Assembly (NCBI RefSeq): GCF_003390935.1
Contig: NZ_QNQZ01000007.1
Location: 186,001-250,000, forward strand
Length of the DNA: 64,000 nucleotides
Origin: Lewinella sp. IMCC34191
Lineage (GTDB): Bacteria; Bacteroidota; Bacteroidia; Chitinophagales; Saprospiraceae
Direction: 5' to 3'
Below are positions 1 through 8,105 of this stretch, one piece after another (position 1 is the first letter of the stretch; each line of letters opens with the position of its first letter). The notes under the pieces are model-generated. The model was not told where the DNA came from, did no database searches, and saw only the letters and a list, made by a program, of their open reading frames with translations. A program made the translations under genes and the position numbers.

Positions 1-1020
1 GGCCTCACCAATCTGGAGTACGCCCCCCTGGCCGAGATGATGGGACGGGTGCTCTGGGCGAGCGAGGTATTCAACTGCAGCGCTCCCGATACGGGTAATA
101 TGGAAGTGCTGGCCAAGTACGGCACCCCAGAACAGCAACAACGGTGGCTGCTTCCCCTGCTGGACGGGCGGATCCGCTCCGCCTTTCTCATGACCGAGCC
201 CGCCGTGGCTTCTTCGGATGCAACGAATATCCAAACCCGCATCGAGCGTCAGGGCGACGAGTACGTCATCAACGGTCGAAAGTGGTGGAGCACCGGGGCC
301 ATGCATCCCGATTGTGCCTTCTACATCGTGATGGGCAAAACCGACCCCGAGGCGCCCCGTCACCGGCAGCAGAGCATGATTCTCGTGCCGGCGGATGCGG
401 AAGGGGTGAAGGTGGAGCGCCCGCTGACGGCCTTCGGAACCTACGACAGTCCGCACGGTCACGCCGAGATCAGCCTGACGGACGTGCGCGTGCCGGTGAG
501 CAATCTCCTACTGGGTGAGGGTAAGGGTTTTGAAATCGCCCAGGGACGCCTCGGTCCGGGCCGGGTACACCACTGCATGCGGCTGATCGGGGTGGCGCAG
601 CGGGCCCTGGAGATGAGCTGTGCCAGGGTAGGGGAGCGGGAAGCCTTCGGGCGACCGCTGGCCAAATTCAGCAGTGTGCGCCAGGAGATCGCCCGCAGCC
701 GCTGCGAGATCGAGCAGGCCCGCCTGTTGACGCTTTCGGCCGCCGACCACATCGACCGGCTGGGAATCAAGGGAGCTAAGGACCTGGTGGCAATGATCAA
801 GATCGTTTGCCCGCGGATGGCGTGCACCGTCATCGACCGCGCGATCCAGTTGCACGGCGGCCTGGGCGTCAGCAACGATATCCCTTTGGCTGATTTCTAC
901 GCCTACGCCCGCAGCATTCGCCTGGCCGACGGACCGGACGAGGTACATATGTTTCAGCTTGGCCGCAATACGATCGCGCAATATCAAGTCACCTCACCAC
1001 CCACCAATCCCGAAGCTTAG
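1..1020 (+). CDS. Acyl-CoA dehydrogenase family protein (5' end outside window)
   Basis: FAD-dependent enzyme expected to oxidise an acyl-CoA to the trans-2-enoyl-CoA in cytoplasmic fatty-acid or branched-chain catabolism. The frame is open from base 1 with no start codon, so the N-terminus lies outside; 339 residues are visible. Family signatures are [15 protein letters not shown] (the MTEP loop near FAD), [11 protein letters not shown], and the C-terminal [11 protein letters not shown] block with [10 protein letters not shown] at the end, an arrangement typical of the ACAD10/ACAD11-like branch. The VOC gene follows after 5 bp, so the two are probably co-transcribed. Substrate cannot be told from sequence. 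Confidence 0.93.
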   Translation, partial: GLTNLEYAPLAEMMGRVLWASEVFNCSAPDTGNMEVLAKYGTPEQQQRWLLPLLDGRIRSAFLMTEPAVASSDATNIQTRIERQGDEYVINGRKWWSTGAMHPDCAFYIVMGKTDPEAPRHRQQSMILVPADAEGVKVERPLTAFGTYDSPHGHAEISLTDVRVPVSNLLLGEGKGFEIAQGRLGPGRVHHCMRLIGVAQRALEMSCARVGEREAFGRPLAKFSSVRQEIARSRCEIEQARLLTLSAADHIDRLGIKGAKDLVAMIKIVCPRMACTVIDRAIQLHGGLGVSNDIPLADFYAYARSIRLADGPDEVHMFQLGRNTIAQYQVTSPPTNPEA

Positions 1021-1025
1021 ACCTT

Positions 1026-1472
1026 ATGACCCGGATACAACACGTCACCTTGATCGTCGATGATCTGGCTGCCTGCCGCGACTTCTACGTGGACGAATTC
1101 GGATTTACCGAGCGTCGTGTCGAGGGCCTGGATTACCCGGGTGCTTTCTTAGTCGTAAATGAAAACCAGGAACTGCACCTGGCTGAATTGCCGGACGGGC
1201 CGCCGTCCTTTCGGGGGCACTTCTGCTTGCGCGTAGATAACTTCAGCGCCGTCTTTCACCGGATGAAGGAGCTGGGCATCCTGGACGTTCGTCCGTGGGG
1301 CCGCATCCGGGAATTACCGGGGGGCTCGCTGCAGCTGTACATCCGTGACCCCGCGGGCAACCTGGTGGAAATCACCTCGGAGCCGGAAGATCGGGCGGGC
1401 ATCGACGAGGCTATTTTTACCGACCAACTGTACGGGGGCGAACCCTACCGCTACGGGGACGGATCGGTGTAG
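1026..1472 (+). CDS. VOC (glyoxalase/bleomycin-resistance fold) family protein
   Basis: A 148-residue single-domain vicinal oxygen chelate protein. It opens with the usual first strand and helix (IQHVTLIVDDLAACRDFY) and closes with YIRDPAGNLVEI, where the Glu is the usual metal ligand; a His in ELHLAEL supplies another. Members are metal-dependent lyases, isomerases, dioxygenases or binding proteins, and the reaction here cannot be assigned. It starts 5 bp after the acyl-CoA dehydrogenase stop, which suggests a shared transcript and perhaps a role on a related CoA or carbonyl substrate (inference). Confidence 0.85.
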   Translation: MTRIQHVTLIVDDLAACRDFYVDEFGFTERRVEGLDYPGAFLVVNENQELHLAELPDGPPSFRGHFCLRVDNFSAVFHRMKELGILDVRPWGRIRELPGGSLQLYIRDPAGNLVEITSEPEDRAGIDEAIFTDQLYGGEPYRYGDGSV

Positions 1473-1495
1473 GCCGGTGGCTGGCGAAAGGGTGC

Positions 1496-3904
1496 TCATT
1501 CAAACTTGAACTGGTAACTCAGACTGAGGATCGGTGCTCCGAAAATGGTCAGCCGATAGCTTTCCAGCGGACTGGATCCGAATACATTATTCAATCTGCG
1601 CGTTTGGCGGGGCAGGTAGTAGATGTTGTGGGCATTATTCCGTCCGTACAGATTATAGACCGTGAAAGTCCAATCGCCTACCCACCGCCGCTTCTTTAGG
1701 CTGGCGTTGTGGATCGTCCAGTTGAAATCCAACCGATGGTAGACGGGTAGGCGGGCGTTGTTCCGTTCCAGAAAAACCGGCACCCTTTGGTCTCCCACGA
1801 TCAGTGTACCATTGGGCGCGGAATACGGACGATTACTCTGCACCACCAGATTGAATCCGAAACGGTGCGACTTACCGTTGTCGTACACCACGTGAAAGTT
1901 GGCCGTGTGCGGTTGGTCGAAGTAGCCGGGGTACCGTTCGCCGCGGTTCACGCTCGTGGCCAGGGTAGGGCCGGGTACGCGGGTGAAGGTGCGGGCGTAG
2001 GCATAATTGATCTCCCCCGTGACGCGACCCTGTTTACGACTGATACCCGCTTCCAGTCCGTATGCCGTACCCGTACCCTGAAGCAGATCCGTCTCCACCT
2101 CCTGAGCCAGAAAAAAATCGGCTCCCGGCCGGTATTCCAACACATCGGTGGTTTTGCGGTAGTAGGCCTGCAGGCTGTAGCCGTAACGCTCCGAGGCCGG
2201 CAACCAAAAAAAGCCGCTGCTCCAGAGGTCGGCCCGTTGGGGACGGATGACGTTGTCGCTTACTTTCCACCGACTGGAGGGCAGGGGCGTCGTGGCGTTG
2301 TAAATATTCTGCAGATACTGTCGGTTGCGGGCATAGGCCGCCTTCCAGCTGAGGCGGGGGTGCAGCGCGTAGTTCAAGGAGATGCGTGGCTCCAGGCCGC
2401 CGTACTCCGCCATGGTATGGCCGGAACCGAAGGTTTTCGTATCGGTTAGGCTTTCGCTGGTTACCACCTCGCCTGCCGTATACCGCCGCTGTTCCCCGGG
2501 GCCGAGCTGCCAGTAGTGGGTGTACCGCAGTCCGGTGGAGAGGCTTAGCCGATCGTTCACCGTCCATTCGTATTCGATGAAGCCGCTTACCTCCACCGCC
2601 TGCTCGCGGGGCAGGGCCACGGGATTGAGCCCCGCCAGCCCCGCCGGCCGCAGATTGCCGGGATCGATGCGGTAGCCCGTCAGCTGTGCTCCGCCGGATA
2701 ACCGGTGCCGGTCACCCGATCGATAATTTATTGCTATTTCCCCGCCGGCTTGGCGGATCCGGGAATCGTACTCGACCCGGCGGTCCGAATCCGGCTGCGG
2801 AAAGTAAACCTCCGGCCGGTAGTCACTGTGGGTAAGCCTTAGCCGTAAACCGGTACGGTCGTTCGGCGTATGGAGCCAGTCGAGGGTCGAGTTCAAGGTA
2901 GCGTACTGCTGCTGATTGACCTCGGATACCACACCCGCCAACCGGTTGATCAGGTCGACCTGGTAAAAATCACGGCTGTAAAAGCCCGAGAAGCTGAAGA
3001 TATTTTGCTGGTTCGCCGTGTACCGCAAACGCAGCGTGCCGTCCCCGAAACGGCTGCGTGTTTTCTTGAGGCGATCCACGAACTTGAAGGCGAAATCATT
3101 GAGCCCGAGGCGGCCGGCGGCCAGCAGCTTCAGTCGTTTGTCAGCGGTTAGGGGCGTTTCCAGCCCCAAGTGACTCGACACGATACCGATACCTCCGCGC
3201 AACTGCAGCCGGTCGGCCGTCGGGGTTTTGGAGCGCACGTCGACCACCGAGGCGACCCGCCCACCGAAGCGGGCCGGTAAATTCGCGCGGTACAGATCTA
3301 CCCCGCCCACCGCGTCGGGGGTGAACACCGAAAAAAGTCCGAAGAGGTGCGTCGGGGCGAAAACCGGTGCCCCGTCTAACAGGATGAGGTTCTGGTCTAC
3401 GGTCCCGCCCCGCACGCTCAGGCCGTTGCTTGCTTCGCCGGCCGAATTGACGCCACTGGAAAGCTGCAGGCTGCGTAAAACGTCCACCTCCCCGAAGGCC
3501 GCGGGCAGCTCCTCGATCTCGGTAACGGTCAGTCTTTCCACCCCCAGTATGGGCCGTTCCAGGCGCTCCCGCAAATTATCGGCCCGTACCGTTACCATAT
3601 TGAGTTCCTGTCCGGCCGGAGCCAGGCGGATGGTCACGGTCCCCTCTTCCGGCACCCTTACGGATATTCGGGCCGGGGCGTAACCGACGTAGGTCGCCAG
3701 TACCGCATAGCGCCCCTCCGATAAGGTAAAATTGACCTTCCCTGCCTCATCCGTAGTGCCCCCCTTTTCCGTCCCTTCTATCTGCACATTCACGTAGGGC
3801 ATGGTGCTTCCGGATTCGGTCAGGATGGATACGGAAAGCGGATAATTCTGGGCAAGAGAAAGGGAATTGTAAAGGACGAAGAAAGCGAGGAATACGTGCT
3901 GCAT
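1496..3904 (-). CDS. TonB-dependent receptor with carboxypeptidase-like regulatory domain
   Basis: Outer-membrane active transporter of 802 residues. The chosen ATG gives a clean signal peptide (MQHVFLAFFVLYNSLSLAQ); a longer in-frame start would overlap the upstream gene. Residues about 20-105 form the CarboxypepD_reg-like beta-sandwich (PYVNVQIEGTEKGGTTDEAG), about 110-220 the plug (ELPAAFGEVDVLRSLQ, SVRGGTVDQNLILLDGAPV), and the rest a beta-barrel ending in SYQFKFE. It lies 23 bp downstream of a DUF4249 lipoprotein gene, a common Bacteroidota pairing in which the lipoprotein presumably sits on the receptor. The substrate is unknown. Confidence 0.93.
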   Translation of the reverse strand: MQHVFLAFFVLYNSLSLAQNYPLSVSILTESGSTMPYVNVQIEGTEKGGTTDEAGKVNFTLSEGRYAVLATYVGYAPARISVRVPEEGTVTIRLAPAGQELNMVTVRADNLRERLERPILGVERLTVTEIEELPAAFGEVDVLRSLQLSSGVNSAGEASNGLSVRGGTVDQNLILLDGAPVFAPTHLFGLFSVFTPDAVGGVDLYRANLPARFGGRVASVVDVRSKTPTADRLQLRGGIGIVSSHLGLETPLTADKRLKLLAAGRLGLNDFAFKFVDRLKKTRSRFGDGTLRLRYTANQQNIFSFSGFYSRDFYQVDLINRLAGVVSEVNQQQYATLNSTLDWLHTPNDRTGLRLRLTHSDYRPEVYFPQPDSDRRVEYDSRIRQAGGEIAINYRSGDRHRLSGGAQLTGYRIDPGNLRPAGLAGLNPVALPREQAVEVSGFIEYEWTVNDRLSLSTGLRYTHYWQLGPGEQRRYTAGEVVTSESLTDTKTFGSGHTMAEYGGLEPRISLNYALHPRLSWKAAYARNRQYLQNIYNATTPLPSSRWKVSDNVIRPQRADLWSSGFFWLPASERYGYSLQAYYRKTTDVLEYRPGADFFLAQEVETDLLQGTGTAYGLEAGISRKQGRVTGEINYAYARTFTRVPGPTLATSVNRGERYPGYFDQPHTANFHVVYDNGKSHRFGFNLVVQSNRPYSAPNGTLIVGDQRVPVFLERNNARLPVYHRLDFNWTIHNASLKKRRWVGDWTFTVYNLYGRNNAHNIYYLPRQTRRLNNVFGSSPLESYRLTIFGAPILSLSYQFKFE

Positions 3905-3927
3905 AGGCTGGAAAGGATGATCGCGCG

Positions 3928-5037
3928 TTATTCCAGCCACCCGTCGGGCGCGATGGGGGAGCGGTTGGCTCCTTCGCAGGGCGCGGTCGGGCGGTCCGGC
4001 CCCGCAGGCTCCAGATTGACGCGTCTTTCCGGGGGTAGTGGCGTTCCGCCCAGTTCGGACCGGTCTACGAATATTCGGGCCACCGTCAGGCTTTCCAAGC
4101 TGAGGTTACCCAGGACGGTGGTAGACCAAGCGCTCTTGTCGACGAGATTGCCGATGAGGGGGGCCGGCAGTGGGGCGTTGAGGCCGCCTCCGCCTTCGGT
4201 CAGATCAAGCAGATTCCGTGAAAAATCGTAGGTCGAACTGTTGATGGAAGCCTGTTCTATTTCCACCAGCAAGCCGCCGGAACGGTCGAGGTCGATGCGC
4301 CCCGCTTCGATCCCCTCCGTCAGCGTACCGTCGCTGAATTCGTCACGGAATACACGCCGCCCCGGCACCCGGCTCTCCTCCCAACAGGTGGTGGAGCACA
4401 GATAGTCGTAGTAAGCAACGTTGCGTAGGTTGGGATCCTCCACGCAGACACCGCCGCGATAACGCCCCTGCGTGCAGGTAGCACAGATGGACTGCCGCTC
4501 CCATTTGCGCAACCGGTATAGGAAATAGTTCGGTACATCGGGTGGATCGGCTACGGTGGTATAGAAGGTCAGAGCCGGAACGAAGCGGTCCCGTAATTCA
4601 CTGAAGTAGGCCTCCTGGTCGAACCGATAGTCTACATCCCGAATGGAGACCGGTGGTGGCAGGGCCTGCAGCGGACTTTCGATCAGTTCACCTTCGGTCG
4701 TTGCTATGGTGATCGCGTACTGGCGCCCCGGCATCGCCGTAAAATCGTCGGGTGGCCGAAAGTACCCGACCGTATCGTCGGATACCCATTCTACCGTTTC
4801 CCCCAGGTCGTCCCGGCTCGTCACCCGGGCTCCTTCCACGGCGACCAGGCGATAGTTCTCATAGAGGAGTACGTTGCGCCGGATCGACACGAAACTCTTT
4901 CCCGGCTGGTCCGTAATCCGTCCGTCTACCACCAGAAAGCCCTCCTCGAAGACGAAGTTTGGATGTATCGGATCGGTACAGGCCCCTGTCAGAAACAGGC
5001 ATAGAAGGAGCAGGGCAGGTAATGCGGCAGTGTTCAT
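3928..5037 (-). CDS. DUF4249 family lipoprotein
   Basis: A 369-residue protein with a lipoprotein signal peptide; the lipobox is LTGAC near residue 20. The body matches the DUF4249 pattern: an N-terminal Ig-like part (FLVVDGRITDQPGKSFVSIRR), a middle segment, and a Cys-rich insertion (SICATCTQGRYRGGVCVEDP ... LCSTTCWEE) that could form disulfides. DUF4249 proteins are encoded next to TonB-dependent receptors with a carboxypeptidase-like domain, as here, and are thought to be surface partners. It is the first gene of the two-gene unit. The 3' end leaves 23 bp before the receptor start. Confidence 0.85.
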   Translation of the reverse strand: MNTAALPALLLLCLFLTGACTDPIHPNFVFEEGFLVVDGRITDQPGKSFVSIRRNVLLYENYRLVAVEGARVTSRDDLGETVEWVSDDTVGYFRPPDDFTAMPGRQYAITIATTEGELIESPLQALPPPVSIRDVDYRFDQEAYFSELRDRFVPALTFYTTVADPPDVPNYFLYRLRKWERQSICATCTQGRYRGGVCVEDPNLRNVAYYDYLCSTTCWEESRVPGRRVFRDEFSDGTLTEGIEAGRIDLDRSGGLLVEIEQASINSSTYDFSRNLLDLTEGGGGLNAPLPAPLIGNLVDKSAWSTTVLGNLSLESLTVARIFVDRSELGGTPLPPERRVNLEPAGPDRPTAPCEGANRSPIAPDGWLE

Positions 5038-5205
5038 CGGATCACTCGGGGTCCCAAGAAAAGTACGGCAATTATTATGGATGATGGCAACGGCCGCGCC
5101 TGTCTTTAGCTAACCGCACCAAGTAGCCGGCCCTTTCGGCGGTCATTCGTCCGAACATATTTATCATTCAGTCTGGTCTCACTCCCGGTGGTCCGACTAC
5201 CCAGG

Positions 5206-5331
5206 CTACCCAAACATCACGCGATCCCCGCCCGTGATCCACCGTCTCATTCGTTTGCAGTAGCGATGGTGGACCTGCGGCCGGGTCACCTTTGGCATCG
5301 GGGTCAGGCGGTCGTTCTCATGGCTAACGTT
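5206..5331 (-). pseudogene. Decayed 3' fragment of a long-chain acyl-CoA synthetase gene
   Basis: Read on the minus strand, this stretch encodes ENDRLTPMPKVTRPQVH followed by RYCKRMRRWITGGDRVMFG and a TAG stop. It aligns over about 38 residues with the C-terminus of the intact synthetase at 8.1-9.8 kb (ENDRLTPTLKVKRPQVH ... ERMEGWIMGTERVIFEG stop). Similarity stops abruptly at about 5331, just before the 3' end of an outer-membrane protein gene. No other part of the synthetase is visible, so this is a truncated relic, probably from a local duplication or rearrangement. Confidence 0.8.
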
Positions 5332-5349
5332 CCGACCACTGGCGGATAG

Positions 5350-6438
5350 TTACTCTTTGGAGATAAAAAAGCGTCCACCGAAGGTCAGCGAGATGGAGCG
5401 TTCGTTGTTTACGCCACGCTGGCCTTCACCGCGCAGGGTGCCGTAGCCAACGCCCATCTCCAGAGCGATAGATGGACGTAGGAAGATGAGGGCCCCGATG
5501 GCGGCATCGAAGGAGAAATACCTGGCCTCAATTTGCCCGGAACCGTAGTAGCCGTAATACCGATTCTCCTCCTTCAGCCAGTTATGCAGCATGCCCAACT
5601 GGGCGAAGGGAACGAATTGTCGCCGTAGGGGATGAAAAAACTGTCGGAGCGTAAAGCCGGCTCCCCAGGCGGTGGCCTCGCCCGAGAACCCCCTGTTATT
5701 CGCCGGAACACGCTGATATTTACCCCGCAAGCCGAATGCGGTAGTTGGCGTCGCGAAGTAATGCGCCTCCGGGCTGATCACGAGTTGATGAACGCCACTT
5801 GAAGAAACCCGACTGAAGGACAGGCTGCCCGTACCGAACATCCAGTCATTGATTTTTACATCCGGAACATTTGCCAGCGCTTCGTTCTTGGTCGGCGATA
5901 GCCGAAATGCTAGCTGAACGGAAAAGACCATTTGCGACGGGAAATCCCGGTTGGCGACCAGGAATCCAAGCTCATTGGACAGCTGTACGGCGTCCCCGAT
6001 GGGAATGGTGACCCCACCGTTCGGGTAGAATGCCGAAACGTTCTTTTCTCCGACCAAGTAGCCCGAGAAGTTTAGATAGTCACCGCCTAAGTATAGCCCA
6101 CCACGAGGTGAATTTAGAAGGTAGCCGCGCAACCCTATCCCAAGCCCTAAGTAATCTTTATTCTTTAAGCTGAGGTGGCCTTCGGTCCGCATACTTAAAC
6201 CGAGCTGAAGCCAGTCGGTCAACATGAAGCTGTGGTTGGGCAGGGAAAATACAACCGTGGAATTATTGGTACCGCTTGCGCTCCCGAATGCTAGCAGGCC
6301 ATCGTCGAGCGCGATATCATAGGCCACGTTTTGGAAAGCGACGTGTTGGCCGAAGCCAACCAGGCGATCCCCTCTTTTAAGTTGTGCGGATAGCGAGAGC
6401 GACAGCATAGCCGCCGCGACGAAATATATACAACGCAT
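5350..6438 (-). CDS. Outer-membrane beta-barrel-like protein, tandem paralogue 1
   Basis: A 362-residue secreted protein of unknown function. The chosen start gives the signal peptide MRCIYFVAAAMLSLSLSAQ; a longer frame from 6483 adds an unlikely hydrophobic extension. The mature part has alternating hydrophobic strands, many Gly and aromatic residues, and ends RSISLTFGGRFFISKE, consistent with an outer-membrane barrel. It is clearly paralogous to the next gene upstream: both begin with LxRGDxLxGFGQHxAFQNVAYD and share EAHYFATxTTAxGxRGKYQRV and VPFAQxGxxHNxL. It has no assigned family that I recognise. Confidence 0.8.
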   Translation of the reverse strand: MRCIYFVAAAMLSLSLSAQLKRGDRLVGFGQHVAFQNVAYDIALDDGLLAFGSASGTNNSTVVFSLPNHSFMLTDWLQLGLSMRTEGHLSLKNKDYLGLGIGLRGYLLNSPRGGLYLGGDYLNFSGYLVGEKNVSAFYPNGGVTIPIGDAVQLSNELGFLVANRDFPSQMVFSVQLAFRLSPTKNEALANVPDVKINDWMFGTGSLSFSRVSSSGVHQLVISPEAHYFATPTTAFGLRGKYQRVPANNRGFSGEATAWGAGFTLRQFFHPLRRQFVPFAQLGMLHNWLKEENRYYGYYGSGQIEARYFSFDAAIGALIFLRPSIALEMGVGYGTLRGEGQRGVNNERSISLTFGGRFFISKE

Positions 6439-6543
6439 GAGTAATAGGTGAGTGTAAAAGACCAGAATTAAACTCCAAATCAACCTTAAAAGTATATCGG
6501 GAAGCCTTGCCGCTACCTTGACGAGACGGATCGGCCTCTAGCA

Positions 6544-6574
6544 ATGTCAACTCAGGGTTAATTTTCGGGAGGTC
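6544..6574. repeat. 31-bp direct repeat, copy 1
   Basis: Begins ATGTCAACTCAGGGTTAA and ends GGTC. It matches copy 2 at 7986-8016 in 27 of 31 positions. This copy lies at the 3' end of paralogue 2, overlapping its stop codon by two bases. The pair brackets one outer-membrane paralogue and may mark the unit that was duplicated. Confidence 0.75.
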
Positions 6575-7664
6575 AATTAATTAAAAACCGTCCGCCAAGC
6601 GTAAGGGCCAACGCTCGCTCCTTGCCGACTGCGGGGTGGCTTTCCGCACGAATGTCCGTGTATCCTACTCCTAATTCCAGGGCCAGTGCCGGTTTTAGAA
6701 AAATCAGCCCGCCGACTGCCGCGTCCAGCGATACAAACCTTCCCTCCGTCGAATGGTAGAAGTAGTCGCCCAGACTATGTATATCCGCTTCCAACCGATT
6801 GTGAATGAACCCGACCTGCGCAAAGGGAACGAATGTACGCTGGAGGGGATACAGGAATTGGCGCAAGGACATACCGACACCGACCGCGCGGGCGGGGCCT
6901 TCCATGCCGCGATTATTATCCAGGACGCGTTGATATTTTCCGCGAATCCCAACAGCGGTGGTGCTTGTGGCAAAATAGTGCACTTCAGGGCTCACTAAAA
7001 GCTGACTTTGGCCGGTAGTTGCTACCCTGGTATAGCTGAGTCCGCCGGTGCCCAGCATAAAGGTGCCCGAGGCGACGTCGGGTGCCTTGCGGTCCGTGTC
7101 CGCCGCGGCAGGGCACAGTAAAAAGCTGAGTTGTATCGAAAACAGCAATTGGCTGGAAACGTCGTGGTTGGCCAGCAATACGCCAACTTCGTTAGACATC
7201 TGCACCGTCTCGCCAAGATTCACGGTAAATCCCCCGTTCGGATAAATACCCGATAGGGCATGTTCACCCACCGTTTCACCGCTTAGCCGCAGGTAGTCCA
7301 CGCCGGCATAGACGGCACCACGGGGATCGTTGGTTAGGTACCCACGTAAGCCGACGTTCAAGCCGAAGAGGTCAGCGCTGCCAAGTCCCTGATGTCCCGC
7401 CGTCGTGAGACCGGCCGCCAACTGGAACCTATTTGTAAGCATCCAGCTGTAATTGGGTAGCGAATACACCTGAATGGAGGCGCCCGTTCCACTTGCACTT
7501 CCGAAAGACAATAGCCCATCGTCCAGCGGTGTGTCGTACGCTACGTTTTGAAATGCGATGTGTTGTCCGAACCCAAGCAGATGATCTCCCCGTTGCAACT
7601 GAGCCTCGGCGACCAATGATGTAAGCACGGAGAGGACGAGAAAATGGAGATGGAGGTGTCTCAA
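6573..7664 (-). CDS. Outer-membrane beta-barrel-like protein, tandem paralogue 2
   Basis: A 363-residue paralogue of the gene immediately downstream, with the same length and order of motifs. The start is TTG, giving the signal peptide MRHLHLHFLVLSVLTSLVAEA. The mature protein begins LQRGDHLLGFGQHIAFQN and ends ALALTLGGRFLIN, again a barrel-like pattern. Its 3' end overlaps one copy of a 31-bp direct repeat; the other copy lies upstream of the gene at 7986. This supports origin by tandem duplication. Function is unknown; the conserved GFGQH opening is the best handle for a family search. Confidence 0.78.
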   Translation of the reverse strand: MRHLHLHFLVLSVLTSLVAEAQLQRGDHLLGFGQHIAFQNVAYDTPLDDGLLSFGSASGTGASIQVYSLPNYSWMLTNRFQLAAGLTTAGHQGLGSADLFGLNVGLRGYLTNDPRGAVYAGVDYLRLSGETVGEHALSGIYPNGGFTVNLGETVQMSNEVGVLLANHDVSSQLLFSIQLSFLLCPAAADTDRKAPDVASGTFMLGTGGLSYTRVATTGQSQLLVSPEVHYFATSTTAVGIRGKYQRVLDNNRGMEGPARAVGVGMSLRQFLYPLQRTFVPFAQVGFIHNRLEADIHSLGDYFYHSTEGRFVSLDAAVGGLIFLKPALALELGVGYTDIRAESHPAVGKERALALTLGGRFLIN

Positions 7665-7985
7665 TGAGGTTGATTTGAGACTACGAAACTATTCCCATTT
7701 TAGATTCTGGAGGTATGTAAAATGAGGCCTGCTTAGTTAAAGTTTTCGCCCCGCGGCAGCAACGATATTTCGGGTTCAACGCCACGTTAGCGGACTCGAT
7801 TTCCCTGGCGTTATGCTGGTCGTTAACGGCCGGTAGGAGCTGCATTTAGCTCAACTAACGGACGGCCCGTTTTCCTTCCGGGGCACTTCGGTTTGCAGGT
7901 CGGGGACATCAGATTTTCATCCGTGGTGACTTCGGGAGCCGGGAAGCAAGCAAGACGGAGCCGGAAGAGCGGGACGCGATGGGTT
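7665..7985. other. Intergenic stretch without a recognisable gene
   Basis: Lies between outer-membrane paralogue 2 and a 31-bp repeat. No ORF with a plausible start or family was found. On the minus strand TAGTTTCG about 25 bases before the TTG start could be a -7 box for paralogue 2. Otherwise it looks like decayed or non-coding sequence. Confidence 0.5.
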
Positions 7986-8016
7986 ATGTCAACTCAGGGT
8001 TAACTTTTAGAAGGTC
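7986..8016. repeat. 31-bp direct repeat, copy 2
   Basis: Second copy of the ATGTCAACTCAGGGTTAA repeat, about 1.44 kb from copy 1, located between outer-membrane paralogue 2 and the synthetase gene. Confidence 0.75.
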
Positions 8017-8030
8017 GCCGGCACGTAAAG

Positions 8031-8105
8031 CGGTCGGACGGTTAGCCGTCCAACCGGTAGCGGCGCGACCGGTAATCGTCCGACCGGTACCCGCACGACC
8101 GCCAA
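8031..8105. repeat. Degenerate GACCGGT-rich short repeats with a small hairpin
   Basis: Directly after the synthetase stop there are about three 15-bp near-repeats beginning GACCG (GACCGGTAATCGTCC, GACCGGTACCCGCAC, then GACCGCCAAC). The 16-bp inverted repeat GGACGGTTAGCCGTCC lies at 8036-8051. The hairpin could end the synthetase transcript, although no U-tract follows. Confidence 0.5.
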
